Shown here piece after piece: positions 52,921-61,572 of a stretch of DNA of 64,000 nt. Made by a program: the position numbers and the translations under genes. The stretch is from positions 5,036,001 through 5,100,000 of the forward strand of contig NZ_CP126115.1 of assembly GCF_030123505.1 (NCBI RefSeq). The letters run 5' to 3'. The first letter of the stretch is position 1. The number at the start of each line of letters is the position of its first letter. The notes under the pieces were generated by a model that was not told the DNA's origin, made no database searches, and saw only the letters and a list, made by a program, of their open reading frames with translations. Origin of the DNA: Neobacillus sp. YX16. Its GTDB lineage: Bacteria; Bacillota; Bacilli; Bacillales; Cytobacillaceae.

Positions 52921-53931
52921 TTATCTTTTGGTTAACCAATCTAACACTGGAATATTCAATGTTTTTAAAGGTGCTCCGACAGTATGATAAAAGTTGCCTA
53001 GAAAACGCTCATATTCTGATGATTGCTTTAACATCTTACTTAACTGCTCTTCTAGAAGTTTCTTTTCCTGCTCCGAACGAGTGATATAGTAATTTTCAAT
53101 ACATTCAAAGTAATGCAGCGGAAATAATAAGCGTGAGAATAATAACCGCCACGAAAATGAGGTTAAAGGGGCAATGCTTTGATATTCAACAAAAAACTGT
53201 CTCACATCAATCTCGTAGGTTTGCGTATTTCTGAAATATCGCTCTCTCGTCCATTCTGCAAGATCACGGCTGCGATGGTCAAAAACCCAATCAAAGGGGT
53301 CCTTAATGTAATAATTAGCTCCCCAAGAGCCATTTGAAAACCGTTCATGGCATACGGTTCCACTATCCGATTCCTTTGGTTCATCATCCAGCTCGGTATC
53401 AACCAAATACTGGATAGCATTTTCCGTTAGCCCAATATAATAGGGAAAGGAATCAATAAACATTCGTTCAAAATCATCCTCAGGTGTTTGATACAAGAGC
53501 TCACTCCACACCTTTTCAATTTGGTCCAGCCGCTTTTCCCACAATTGTTTCCATTGCCCAATTCGGCTAGTCCTCTCGATTTTAAATGGCACTGTTTTTC
53601 CACGTTCATGAAATTTAGCTAATTTTCTTCCTAATTTTACTTTTACCTGTTTGTCAGTTTGTCGATTTGCCAGAACACAATATTGATGGTCCTCCCAGGT
53701 GGTAATAAAGCCTCCCTCGTTAGATTGTAAAAAGGATGGAACATGAGAATCTCCATTTTTTCTTAGATGGTCAGCAATTTTCTCAAGTTCATCAATATCT
53801 TCAGCTTCTCTGCCGTCAGATTTGGCAACTAAATATAGCCAGCCATTACTTCTCAATGCATCATAGGAATCTAGCTTTACGTATTCATCTACCTGAATTC
53901 CATATTTATTTTCAAGTAATTTTTGCAGCAC
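52921..53931 (-). CDS. yutH: Spore coat-associated protein YutH (CotS-like kinase fold)
   Basis: A 336-aa protein with an aminoglycoside-phosphotransferase-like fold (GFITTWEDHQYCVLANRQTD; the YIKDPFDWVFDHRSRDLAEW region is the degenerate catalytic loop). CotS/YutH proteins are in the spore coat. Starts at GTG with AGAGGTGG upstream. Ends about 45 nt after the yutI stop, convergent with it. Kinase activity is uncertain. Confidence 0.88.
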   Translation of the reverse strand: MLQKLLENKYGIQVDEYVKLDSYDALRSNGWLYLVAKSDGREAEDIDELEKIADHLRKNGDSHVPSFLQSNEGGFITTWEDHQYCVLANRQTDKQVKVKLGRKLAKFHERGKTVPFKIERTSRIGQWKQLWEKRLDQIEKVWSELLYQTPEDDFERMFIDSFPYYIGLTENAIQYLVDTELDDEPKESDSGTVCHERFSNGSWGANYYIKDPFDWVFDHRSRDLAEWTRERYFRNTQTYEIDVRQFFVEYQSIAPLTSFSWRLLFSRLLFPLHYFECIENYYITRSEQEKKLLEEQLSKMLKQSSEYERFLGNFYHTVGAPLKTLNIPVLDWLTKR

Positions 53932-54137
53932 GCTTCCACCTCTTCTCTTTTCTACTCCTATGTCATATATATGTAGTAGCCCAAAAAACTTGTTGTCTTC
54001 TTTAGTAATAAAAGTATAAGAAGATCGTTATAGGAGAAATCTGTTAGAAGGGTGATGGTCATCGGTCCTTTTCAAATTAGCGTGCATATGTTAAGAATTA
54101 AGAATAGTGAAAATTCATAGGAAAAGGTGATAAATGG

Positions 54138-54638
54138 ATGGCAGAAGATAAAAAAATGGATTTAACAGAGGAAACAGCCCGTAGATGGATTAAAGAACGA
54201 GGCGTAGAAATTCAGGATATTGCAGATTTGGTCTTTTTTTTACAGGAAAAATACCATGAAAATTTAAAAATGGAAGACTGTATTGCAAATGTAGAGCGCG
54301 TTATTGCTAAACGAGAGGTCCAAAATGCCATCATTACTGGAATCCAGCTCGATATGCTAGCTGAGAAAAACATGCTGGAAGAACCCATTCAATCGATTAT
54401 TAAAACGGATGAAAGTCTATATGGCGTAGATGAAATACTAGCATTGTCCATCGTCAATGTGTATGGATCCATTGGCTTTACGAATTATGGCTATATCGAT
54501 AAGCAAAAGCCTGGTATCTTAGCCCGTTTAAATGATAAATCAACTGGTGAGTGCCATACATTTTTAGATGACATCATCGGTGCAATTGCTGCAGCTGCAT
54601 CAAGCAGACTTGCTCACCGTGCTGCACATGTGGAATAA
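54138..54638 (+). CDS. yutG: Phosphatidylglycerophosphatase A-like protein
   Basis: A 166-aa PgpA-family protein (AIITGIQLDMLAEKNMLEEP, YGVDEILALSIVNVYGSIGF, DIIGAIAAAASSRLAHRAAH). These enzymes dephosphorylate phosphatidylglycerol phosphate. Unlike E. coli PgpA it has few hydrophobic segments, as is usual for the Gram-positive form. AAAAGGTGATAAATGG precedes the ATG. Confidence 0.88.
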   Translation: MAEDKKMDLTEETARRWIKERGVEIQDIADLVFFLQEKYHENLKMEDCIANVERVIAKREVQNAIITGIQLDMLAEKNMLEEPIQSIIKTDESLYGVDEILALSIVNVYGSIGFTNYGYIDKQKPGILARLNDKSTGECHTFLDDIIGAIAAAASSRLAHRAAHVE

Positions 54639-54646
54639 AAACCTTA

Positions 54647-54680
54647 AAGAAAAGGATGGAAATCTATCCATCCTTTTCTT
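54647..54680. terminator. Bidirectional terminator between yutG and yutF
   Basis: AAGAAAAGGATGGA and TCCATCCTTTTCTT arms. Confidence 0.93.
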
Positions 54681-55443
54681 ACGGCTCCCATTGATCCAAC
54701 GAATCAATCGCATAGGTTGGTTTTCGGTCATAACCAGCTAATAATTCCTTCGTTGTGACACCCGTGTGGACTAGAAGCGTATCAAGCTCCGCATTCATCC
54801 CCGCTAAAATATCGGTATCATAATAATCGCCCACCATTAAGGTTTCGTCCTTAGAGGTTCCCAAAACCTTTAGAGCCTGCTCCATAATAATAGATTCAGG
54901 CTTACCAATAAAAATCGGATTGGTCTGAGTAGATACGGCAATCACCGATGTGAGCGAACCATTTCCAGGGAGTAAACCTCTTTCTGTTGGTATCGCAATA
55001 TCCCCGTTTGTTGAGATAAAGATTGCGCCATTGCGGACTGCTAGGCATGCGACAGCTAATTTTTCGTAGCTAATTTCGCGGTCTATCCCAATCACAACAT
55101 ATTCCGCATTCTCACCAGCAAACGTAAATTTTTTTTCCTCCAATGCCGTACGAAGTCCTTCTTCCCCAATTACAAAAACGGACGCATCCATCTTTTGGTC
55201 ATAGATATAATTAGCTGTTGCCTGACTTGTGGTAAAAACAAGGTCTTCCTCTGCAGGAATATCAAAGTCCCTTAACTTTTCAGCAACTTGGGCCGGAGTC
55301 CGTGAAGAATTATTGGTTACGAATAAATAAGGAATCCCTTTTTCCCTTAATTTTTTCACAAAATCTCCAGCTGCCTCGATTTTTTCTGACCCCTTATACA
55401 TCGTTCCATCAAGATCAATTAAATACCCTTTATACTTTTTCAT
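54679..55443 (-). CDS. yutF: HAD-type phosphatase (NagD/YutF family)
   Basis: A 254-aa haloacid-dehalogenase-like phosphatase with motif I GYLIDLDGTMYKG, motif II LFVTNNSSRTP, motif III lysine in IFIGKPESIIM and motif IV MVGDYYDTDILAGMNA. The C2 cap sits between II and III. Likely substrates are sugar or nucleotide monophosphates. AGGAGTG precedes the ATG. Confidence 0.92.
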   Translation of the reverse strand: MKKYKGYLIDLDGTMYKGSEKIEAAGDFVKKLREKGIPYLFVTNNSSRTPAQVAEKLRDFDIPAEEDLVFTTSQATANYIYDQKMDASVFVIGEEGLRTALEEKKFTFAGENAEYVVIGIDREISYEKLAVACLAVRNGAIFISTNGDIAIPTERGLLPGNGSLTSVIAVSTQTNPIFIGKPESIIMEQALKVLGTSKDETLMVGDYYDTDILAGMNAELDTLLVHTGVTTKELLAGYDRKPTYAIDSLDQWEP

Positions 55444-55483
55444 GTGAAATCACTCCTATATGTATCATAGTCGTAAATAAAAA

Positions 55484-55502
55484 TGACCGCAAACGCGGTC
55501 AA
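55484..55502 (-). terminator. Terminator after yutE
   Basis: TGACCGC-AAAC-GCGGTCA stem with a T-rich tail on the minus strand. Confidence 0.85.
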
Positions 55503-55512
55503 AGATTAATGA

Positions 55513-55947
55513 TTAATTAAATGCTGATACTGGGCCAAGTTCATTCTGTAGGTAGTCCCGGACATTCTTTGGAAATATAGCTAACGTTTTAAGATAAGAA
55601 GAGAAATGATTCTCAAGTTCATTATGGTTTATCTCCATATACAGCTGAACGAGTACTTTCCGATACTGGATCAAATTTTTTAAGCTATTACCTGTTTCAG
55701 CACTAACAACTTTTTCGTCGATTAATATATCAATAATATCTTCATAGCTGCCAGGGTCTCTCATAATAAACCCATCTATTATCGCGTTTCCCACATCTAA
55801 AACCGATTCAATCATGAGATGTGTAATCCGTTCTAATGCTGCTTTTTCTATCTGGGTTGACCATTGATCCTGACTAGAAAATAGGCTGATTTGCTTTTCT
55901 AGAAAAACCAATGTTGTCTCTAACTTATCACGATCTACAAAATACAT
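55513..55947 (-). CDS. yutE: DUF86 (HepT-like) family protein
   Basis: A 144-aa all-helical protein of the DUF86/HepT family (ERITHLMIESVLDVGNAIID, LKNLIQYRKVLVQLYMEIN). In HepT RNase toxins the active motif is Rx4-6HxY; here it reads RKVLVQLY, with Gln in place of His. There is no nucleotidyltransferase antitoxin gene beside it, so a housekeeping role is more likely, as for B. subtilis YutE. AGAGGAAGTG precedes the ATG. Confidence 0.82.
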   Translation of the reverse strand: MYFVDRDKLETTLVFLEKQISLFSSQDQWSTQIEKAALERITHLMIESVLDVGNAIIDGFIMRDPGSYEDIIDILIDEKVVSAETGNSLKNLIQYRKVLVQLYMEINHNELENHFSSYLKTLAIFPKNVRDYLQNELGPVSAFN

Positions 55948-55974
55948 GTCATCACTTCCTCTAATTTATATCAT

Positions 55975-57276
55975 CTAAGTTGCAATTTCCTCATAAAACC
56001 TAGTTGGGGGAGCGTAAAAATTCCCCTGTGCTAAGTCAACATTATTTCTAGTTAAAACGGAAGCCTCTTCTTGGTTTTCAATTCCCTCCGCCACAACTAA
56101 AGAGCCAGCCTCCCTAGCAACAAGGAGCAACCCTTTTAACATTGACTCTTTAACCGAGTTTTTATCAATATTTTCAATTACAGAACGATCAATCTTAATG
56201 ATATCCGGCATAAGTTCAGTAATCGTATTTAAGCTGGAATAGCCTGCTCCCGTGTCATCCACAGCAATCTTAAAACCCATTAATCGTAAAACATTAATAT
56301 TAAAGGAAAAGTTTTTCAAACCCTCAATTGAATCCCGTTCCGTCACTTCAAAGGTAATCTGTTTCGGTGAAATACCTCTATATTTATGTAACAACTTCTT
56401 TAAATCACTGGTAAATCTAATATTCCCGAGAGTTAACGGAGTACAATTAACAAAAATATCTTGGCGGCAACGGGATGCTTTTACTTGCTGAAGCATTTTT
56501 TCCAACACAATCATTTCTAACTCGTACAAACGGCCGGTTTGTCTTGCAACAGAAAAAAGCTGTAACGGAGCTTCTAAAACAGTCCCTTTTGGTCCTCGAG
56601 TAAGCAGTTCCCATGCTCGGATTTCACTTGTTGCTACATCGATAATTGGCTGTGCAAACAGGGTGATATTCTTTTTGGTAATAATTTTATTAATGGCTAA
56701 CAGCATTTCATTAATCTCCAGCTGTACTCGCTTCTCTGCCATACCAATGGCTTGTCTGTGCGCTCTTAATATGGAATCCTGGATAGAATAGTCATGTTTT
56801 TCAACAAACATATATCCTTCTTCAAACGTGGGATACATGGAAGGATAAAGTTTAACGAACCTTTGTGCTACTTCTTCAGTTATCTTTTTCATCATTAGGT
56901 CAATATTAGAAATAGAATGGCGATCATGATCAACGGTAATTAATAGTGTAATGCCTTCGCCATAATAATCATGAAGGGTAATTACTTCCTTTGGGTTAAC
57001 CACCTGTTCCACAACGATTTGAAAAAGTTTCTTCAACGTTTTTACTAATTTAGACTGCTGCTTAACTTCAGTTTGTTCCATAAAATCCTTTTGATTTCTT
57101 AATTTGAAAACAATTACCGCTACTTCATACCCAGCCTCAAAAGCGTTACTAACCCCTTCTATTAAAGGATTGCGCAAGGTAAATTGTGGAGGGTAATAGC
57201 GTATGGACGAAAGAGGCAGTATAATTTTTCCCCATTGCATTACACTCTTTACTTTTTTCATGTAACGACAGTCCAT
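55975..57276 (-). CDS. EAL-domain cyclic-di-GMP phosphodiesterase
   Basis: A 433-aa protein: N-terminal part of about 170 aa resembling a degenerate GGDEF or sensor region (EVAVIVFKLRNQKDFME), then an EAL domain from about 205. The EAL signature is ELLTRG, and the metal and catalytic residues look intact: NCTPLTL, FEVTERDS, VDDTGAGYSSL, IKIDRS and AEGIE. It is probably active in lowering c-di-GMP, which affects motility and biofilms. The ATG at 57276 (MDCRYMKKVKS) has AGAGGG 9 nt upstream; two earlier in-frame codons are possible. Confidence 0.85.
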   Translation of the reverse strand: MDCRYMKKVKSVMQWGKIILPLSSIRYYPPQFTLRNPLIEGVSNAFEAGYEVAVIVFKLRNQKDFMEQTEVKQQSKLVKTLKKLFQIVVEQVVNPKEVITLHDYYGEGITLLITVDHDRHSISNIDLMMKKITEEVAQRFVKLYPSMYPTFEEGYMFVEKHDYSIQDSILRAHRQAIGMAEKRVQLEINEMLLAINKIITKKNITLFAQPIIDVATSEIRAWELLTRGPKGTVLEAPLQLFSVARQTGRLYELEMIVLEKMLQQVKASRCRQDIFVNCTPLTLGNIRFTSDLKKLLHKYRGISPKQITFEVTERDSIEGLKNFSFNINVLRLMGFKIAVDDTGAGYSSLNTITELMPDIIKIDRSVIENIDKNSVKESMLKGLLLVAREAGSLVVAEGIENQEEASVLTRNNVDLAQGNFYAPPTRFYEEIAT

Positions 57277-57460
57277 GGATTCCATCCCTCTCATAAGCAA
57301 CCTACGACAATTTTAAATATATTGTAACACAATTTGACAGAATCCGGTTTTTCCTTTGGTAAAATTTTTACAATGTTCTATTAACCCCTAAAGTTCCCTC
57401 CCTGTCTCATTATTTGGTAATATATAGAGGACGGAGAAATTTACTAAAGGAGAACAGAAC

Positions 57461-57727
57461 ATGAAAGAACGTTTTTTCTTATACGATGATACAGAGGACA
57501 CAAAAACAAGATTTGTCAGCTTTGTCGGCGACAATCAACGCTTTGATTTGGCGATTGTTAAAACCGATCGTCATTTTGGAAAACATCTCGTACTCGATAT
57601 TCAAGGGAATCGCTTTGCGATAATTGGTGAGGATGACCTAAAGGAGGAAGGGTATTTAGAGTACGCTTTTCAATTAAATGAAGAAGATGCAGAAGAATTA
57701 CGTTCCTTTTTGTTAGAATTACTATAA
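57461..57727 (+). CDS. DUF3055-like protein
   Basis: An 88-aa soluble acidic protein (RFFLYDDTEDTKTRFVSFVG; FGKHLVLDIQGNRFAIIG) that matches small conserved DUF3055 (SAV0927-type) proteins of Firmicutes. AAAGGAG precedes the ATG. Function unknown. Directly downstream is structured element B. Confidence 0.75.
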   Translation: MKERFFLYDDTEDTKTRFVSFVGDNQRFDLAIVKTDRHFGKHLVLDIQGNRFAIIGEDDLKEEGYLEYAFQLNEEDAEELRSFLLELL

Positions 57728-57758
57728 TTTTTTATTACTCCTTTTAACATACTAGAAC

Positions 57759-57933
57759 AAAAGGCGGATGCGCCTTCGGAACAAGCACAGCTTGTTCCTG
57801 TGAGGATTATTCTAAGGAGCTTGCCTTAGTGCACAGGGGCGACAGGCATAAGACGAGCCGGCAGGAAGGTTGCTCTTTAACCTTCTTGACGGATTGGCTT
57901 ATGACCCCGAGCCCCTAGTCGCTGTAGCTAGAT
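57759..57933 (+). repeat. Structured element B, copy 2, with an internal insertion
   Basis: Starts AGGCGGATGCGCCTT, then an extra 55 bp including the hairpin GGAACAAGC-ACA-GCTTGTTCC and a stretch (GAGGATTATTCTAAGGAGC) like the end of element A, then returns to element B at CACAGGGGCGACAGGC. The central hairpin is GAAGGTT-GCTCTTT-AACCTTC, flanked by GCATAAG and CTTATG. 57832-57933 is nearly identical to 58254-58356. Confidence 0.8.
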
Positions 57934-57953
57934 TAATAAAAAGGAGTGGTAGT

Positions 57954-58238
57954 ATGTCCGAAGAAAAGAAGAGAAGCTATTTTGATCTTTCTAATGTCGA
58001 AAAGCAGAAAAACTTCTTAACTGCAGAGGAATTCCCTGAAGGCCCTTTTGGTTCACCAATTGGGAAAGACGACCCAGTTGAAAATAAAAGTACCCCCTGG
58101 CAAGAAGGACAGCGCTATTATAGCAACTTCAACTATGAAGATAAAACGTTTCATCAAAATATTCCCCGGCAAATGGACGGGGCTCATCCTACACATGATG
58201 ACCCAAATACTGATGAACAACCGCCTTATACCACTTAA
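57954..58238 (+). CDS. Small acidic protein between two element B copies
   Basis: A 94-aa soluble protein (MSEEKKRSYFDLSNVEKQKN, PFGSPIGKDDPVENKSTPW, HPTHDDPNTDEQPPYTT). AAAAGGAGTGG precedes the ATG at 57954; an in-frame extension to 57870 would be a translation of element B. No family recognised. Its TAA overlaps the first bases of the second element B copy. Confidence 0.75.
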   Translation: MSEEKKRSYFDLSNVEKQKNFLTAEEFPEGPFGSPIGKDDPVENKSTPWQEGQRYYSNFNYEDKTFHQNIPRQMDGAHPTHDDPNTDEQPPYTT

Positions 58239-58356
58239 AGCGGAAGCGCCTTGCACAGGGGCGACAGGCATAAGACGAGCCGGCGAGAAGGTTGCTCTTT
58301 AACCTTCTTGACGGATTGGCTTATGACCCCGAGACCCTAGGCACTACAGCTGGATA
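58237..58356 (+). repeat. Structured element B, copy 3
   Basis: A 120-bp element starting AAAGCGGAAGCGCCTTG, with stem-loop GCATAAG...CTTATG enclosing GAAGGTT-GCTCTTT-AACCTTC, and ending CCCTAGGCACTACAGCTGG. It begins in the stop codon of the preceding gene and lies in direct orientation with copy 2. Confidence 0.85.
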
Positions 58357-58365
58357 TAACAATAA

Positions 58366-58392
58366 GAAGCCCGCCAAATGGCGGGCTTTCTT
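58366..58392. terminator. Terminator between the small acidic gene and yutD
   Basis: AAGCCCGCC-AAAT-GGCGGGCTT stem between convergent genes. Confidence 0.9.
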
Positions 58393-58667
58393 TACTTTTT
58401 CACTTTTTTCAATACAAAATAGGCACAGCCAAAATTACAGTATTCATACAAATATTCACTTAATGTACTGATTTTGGTATCAAAGGTAGCTTTTTGATTT
58501 TGATCTTCAAAAAAGCCTTTTAGCCGGAGCTGCCCATATCCCCAATCCCCGACAATGTAATCATATCTAGATAATATATCACTATATCTCGCCTTTAAGG
58601 CTTCCTCATTAAAGGCATCTCTGTGTTCCTGCACGATTTCATAGGTGGAGCCGTTGATATTGATCAT
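58392..58667 (-). CDS. yutD: YutD family protein (DUF1027)
   Basis: A 91-aa protein (NGSTYEIVQEHRDAFNEEAL, RYDYIVGDWGYGQLRLKGFF, YLYEYCNFGCAYFVLKK) of the DUF1027 family, widespread in Firmicutes. Two cysteines in YCNFGC. GAGGTGATAAC precedes the ATG. Function unknown. Confidence 0.88.
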   Translation of the reverse strand: MININGSTYEIVQEHRDAFNEEALKARYSDILSRYDYIVGDWGYGQLRLKGFFEDQNQKATFDTKISTLSEYLYEYCNFGCAYFVLKKVKK

Positions 58668-58781
58668 GTTATCACCTCAAATTTTACCAGTAAATCTTTC
58701 TTTCATTATAACCGATTCACCATCAATTACTAAGAAAAAAAATCAGTTATTTGGCTATTCTATAAAAAGGAGGTGCTTAAA

Positions 58782-59420
58782 GTGAAAAAATGGTCGATAA
58801 TTATTGGTTTTTGTATACTCCTGACAGCAGCAGGCTGCTCAAAGGATATGGCTAATCGCGATGTTTATGAAGAAAGCGGAGATACCATAAATGTCAATAA
58901 TAAAAGAGAAGAGCTTTACAATGAAGGCGGTGGCCAAGGAGTTCGGAAGGTGAGCGATAATTATGGCTTTGTTCGTCATCAAAAAAGCCCTATCCAGAAC
59001 GATCGGGGAGGCACCGAACACTATTCGGCAATTGACCGTGAACAAGTAGCAAATATTATTAGCCAGCTAAGTACAGATATCCCAAATGTAAATGATGTGG
59101 CTACTCTTGTAACCGATCAGGAAGTTCTTGTTTCCTATAGTACAAATTCTAAGGACCGTAATCATACTGCTGACCAGGTAAAAAGAACAGCTATGTCAGT
59201 TGTCCCTAGATATTACCATGTTTATGTTTCGGATAATACAAATTTAACGCGCGATGTGGAAAATCTCGCGAATTTGGACTCAACTAGCAAAAACGCTAGA
59301 AATTTGGTTAATGGTTTAGTGAAACAAATGAAGAAATCACCACAAGGAAGTCGAATGAGTGATAGTGAAGATGAAAATGGGGCAACGAAAGATGATGTAA
59401 TGAACAGTACAAATAAATAA
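58782..59420 (+). CDS. yutC: YhcN/YlaJ family spore lipoprotein
   Basis: A 212-aa lipoprotein (IIGFCILLTAAGC, lipid cysteine near 18) with a YhcN/YlaJ domain (REQVANIISQLSTDIPNVND, ATLVTDQEVLVSYSTNSK). Family members sit in the spore inner membrane or cortex. GTG at 58782, 8 nt after AAGGAGG, is the start; the GTG at 58773 is inside that site. Conserved beside yutD and lipA. Confidence 0.88.
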   Translation: MKKWSIIIGFCILLTAAGCSKDMANRDVYEESGDTINVNNKREELYNEGGGQGVRKVSDNYGFVRHQKSPIQNDRGGTEHYSAIDREQVANIISQLSTDIPNVNDVATLVTDQEVLVSYSTNSKDRNHTADQVKRTAMSVVPRYYHVYVSDNTNLTRDVENLANLDSTSKNARNLVNGLVKQMKKSPQGSRMSDSEDENGATKDDVMNSTNK

Positions 59421-59426
59421 AAAATG

Positions 59427-59459
59427 AGAGTTCAGCCGATGGACTGAACTCTTCTTTTT
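59427..59459. terminator. Terminator between yutC and lipA
   Basis: AGAGTTCAG and CTGAACTCT arms followed by TTCTTTTT. Confidence 0.8.
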
Positions 59460-59466
59460 GTTATAA

Positions 59467-60384
59467 TTATGCTTCTTTGGCTTCGGTTTCACCTAGTAAC
59501 TGCTTATGCTTTGCTGCTGCATTCACTTGTTCATCTGCGTGGTAGGATGAACGAACTAACGGTCCAGCTTCACAGTGACTGAATCCTTTTGTGAGGGCAA
59601 TTTCACGTAACTCTGCAAATTCCTCTGGATGATAGTATTTTTCAACCTTCAAGTGACTTTTAGATGGCTGCAGGTACTGACCTATGGTCATAATATCCAC
59701 ATTATTCGCTCTTAAATCATCCATAACCTCGATAATTTCTTCTTTCGTTTCACCTAAGCCGACCATTAAGCTAGATTTTGTAGGAATGGTTGGCTGCATT
59801 TCTTTCGCTCTGCGTAAAAACTCTAGTGAGCGGTCATATTTTGCTCTTGCTCTAACTCTAGGTGTTAATCTTTTCACCGTTTCTATATTATGATTTAAAA
59901 TATCAGGTTTAGCATCCATTAACAGCGCTATATTTTCTTCTTTACCGCCCATGTCTGATGGCAGGACTTCAATGCTTGTAAAAGGGTTTTTTCTTCTAAT
60001 GGCTTTTACGGTTTCCGCAAATACAGCTGCACCGCCATCTTTTAAATCGTCCCGTGCTACCGCAGTAACCACGACATGCTTTAAGTTCATTAATTGAACA
60101 GAGTCTGCTACGCGTTCTGGCTCTTGCAAATCTAATTCTGTTGGTAATCCTGTTTTAACTGCACAGAAACGGCAAGCACGTGTACAAGTATCACCAAGAA
60201 TCATAAAGGTAGCCGTTCTTCTTTCAGCCCAGCATTCGTGAATATTAGGACAGCGCGCTTCTTCACAAACAGTATGTAAGTTATTTTCACGCATCATTTT
60301 TTTTAATCCTGTATAATGTTCATTCGTATTTAATTTTATTTTCAACCAATCCGGTTTTCTTAAGTATTCTGCATTTTTACTCAA
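59467..60384 (-). CDS. lipA: Lipoyl synthase
   Basis: A 305-aa radical-SAM enzyme inserting two sulfurs into protein-bound octanoate. Numbered from the TTG at 60384, the auxiliary cluster cysteines are Cys40, Cys45 and Cys51 ([12 protein letters not shown]) and the SAM cluster is Cys67, Cys71 and Cys74 (CTRACRFC). RSSYHADE near the end carries the conserved serine. TTG is preferred because it follows GGGGTGG and gives the family N-terminus; the GTG at 60393 lies in that site. Called yutB in B. subtilis. Confidence 0.96.
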   Translation of the reverse strand: MSKNAEYLRKPDWLKIKLNTNEHYTGLKKMMRENNLHTVCEEARCPNIHECWAERRTATFMILGDTCTRACRFCAVKTGLPTELDLQEPERVADSVQLMNLKHVVVTAVARDDLKDGGAAVFAETVKAIRRKNPFTSIEVLPSDMGGKEENIALLMDAKPDILNHNIETVKRLTPRVRARAKYDRSLEFLRRAKEMQPTIPTKSSLMVGLGETKEEIIEVMDDLRANNVDIMTIGQYLQPSKSHLKVEKYYHPEEFAELREIALTKGFSHCEAGPLVRSSYHADEQVNAAAKHKQLLGETEAKEA

Positions 60385-60550
60385 AACTTCCACCCCTATA
60401 AATCAGTTTGCTCCTTGTCACTTTACCATACTTTTTGCAACAACAACAAGCAGACTAGCTCTATCAACTTTTATTTCCAATTATTGACCATTATGAAATA
60501 GCCTAGAAATCATAAACTAAAGACGTACAATATTCGGAAGGAGGATTCCT

Positions 60551-61543
60551 GTGCGGGCATTTCTGATAATTGGAACTATCCTCTTATTTATGAGCAGCAT
60601 ATCTCCCAGGGATGCTCATGCTAAAGGTCCTGATGAGTATCAGGAAAGAATGAAGCTATACAAAAAAGTGGAGACACTCACACAAATTCCTTGGTATTAT
60701 TTAGCAGCTATTGATCAATACGAAAGGAATATCCGTGCGGTTCGTAGAGACTTACCCAAGGCGGAAAGTGTGATTGGCATTTATTTTACTCCAGAGAAAT
60801 GGGCTGGGCCAACCAATCCAAATCCTGCCGAAGAAAACCCCGCAATTATCCAGTTTTTTAATGGTATGGGTGTGGACGGTGATGGAGATGGTAGAGCCAG
60901 TTTAAAGAGCGACGAAGATGTTTTATATGCTTTTGCCAATTATCTACTATCGTATGGAGTAGATCATGATAATATTAAAATCGGTTTATGGAATTATTAT
61001 CATCGTGATAAAACAGTTGGCATTATTGCGGACAAGGCGAAAGTGTACCGGCATTTCGGCCGGTTAGAATTAGATAAACATGTATTCCCGATGCCATTAC
61101 GAAGCAATCACAGCTATCGCAGTACCTGGGGTGATGCCAGGGGCTGGGGCGGCAGAAGGATTCATGAGGGTACCGACATTTTTGCTGATTACGGAGTTCC
61201 TGTCCGGGCTACAAACTATGGAATCGTAGAAATGAAGGGATGGAATAAGTTCGGCGGCTGGCGAGTTGGAATTCGTGACATTAATAATACGTATCATTAT
61301 TTTGCTCACCTTAGCGGTTTTGCTAAAGATTTAAAAGTGGGTCAAATCGTCGAACCAGGAACGTTAATCGGCGGTGTCGGCAGTTCTGGGTATGGACCTC
61401 CTGGGACATCAGGTAAATTCCCTCCCCATTTGCACTATGGGATGTACAAAGATAATGGCTATACAGAATGGTCCTTTGACCCTACACCACATTTAGGATT
61501 ATGGAAAAATCAGGAAAAACAGGCATTAAAGAATAAAAAGTAA
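60551..61543 (+). CDS. lytH: L-Ala-D-Glu endopeptidase, M23 family
   Basis: A 330-aa secreted peptidase: signal peptide (FLIIGTILLFMSSISPRDAHA), a helical N-terminal domain to about 170, then an M23 domain with zinc motifs HEGTDIFADYG and HLHYGMYKD. B. subtilis LytH (YunA) trims spore cortex peptides to single L-Ala side chains. GTG start with AAGGAGG upstream. Divergent from lipA and convergent with yunB, matching the conserved order. Confidence 0.9.
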   Translation: MRAFLIIGTILLFMSSISPRDAHAKGPDEYQERMKLYKKVETLTQIPWYYLAAIDQYERNIRAVRRDLPKAESVIGIYFTPEKWAGPTNPNPAEENPAIIQFFNGMGVDGDGDGRASLKSDEDVLYAFANYLLSYGVDHDNIKIGLWNYYHRDKTVGIIADKAKVYRHFGRLELDKHVFPMPLRSNHSYRSTWGDARGWGGRRIHEGTDIFADYGVPVRATNYGIVEMKGWNKFGGWRVGIRDINNTYHYFAHLSGFAKDLKVGQIVEPGTLIGGVGSSGYGPPGTSGKFPPHLHYGMYKDNGYTEWSFDPTPHLGLWKNQEKQALKNKK

Positions 61544-61544
61544 T

Positions 61545-61572
61545 AAGGACTGTCCAGTGACAGTCCTTTTAA
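61545..61572. terminator. Terminator between lytH and yunB
   Basis: AAGGACTGTC-CAGT-GACAGTCCTT stem with a T-run. Confidence 0.9.

Noticed and set aside
55513..57276. Toxin-antitoxin pair made of yutE and the EAL gene
   Set aside because: The upstream gene is a clear EAL phosphodiesterase, not an MNT antitoxin, and YutE lacks the HepT catalytic histidine.
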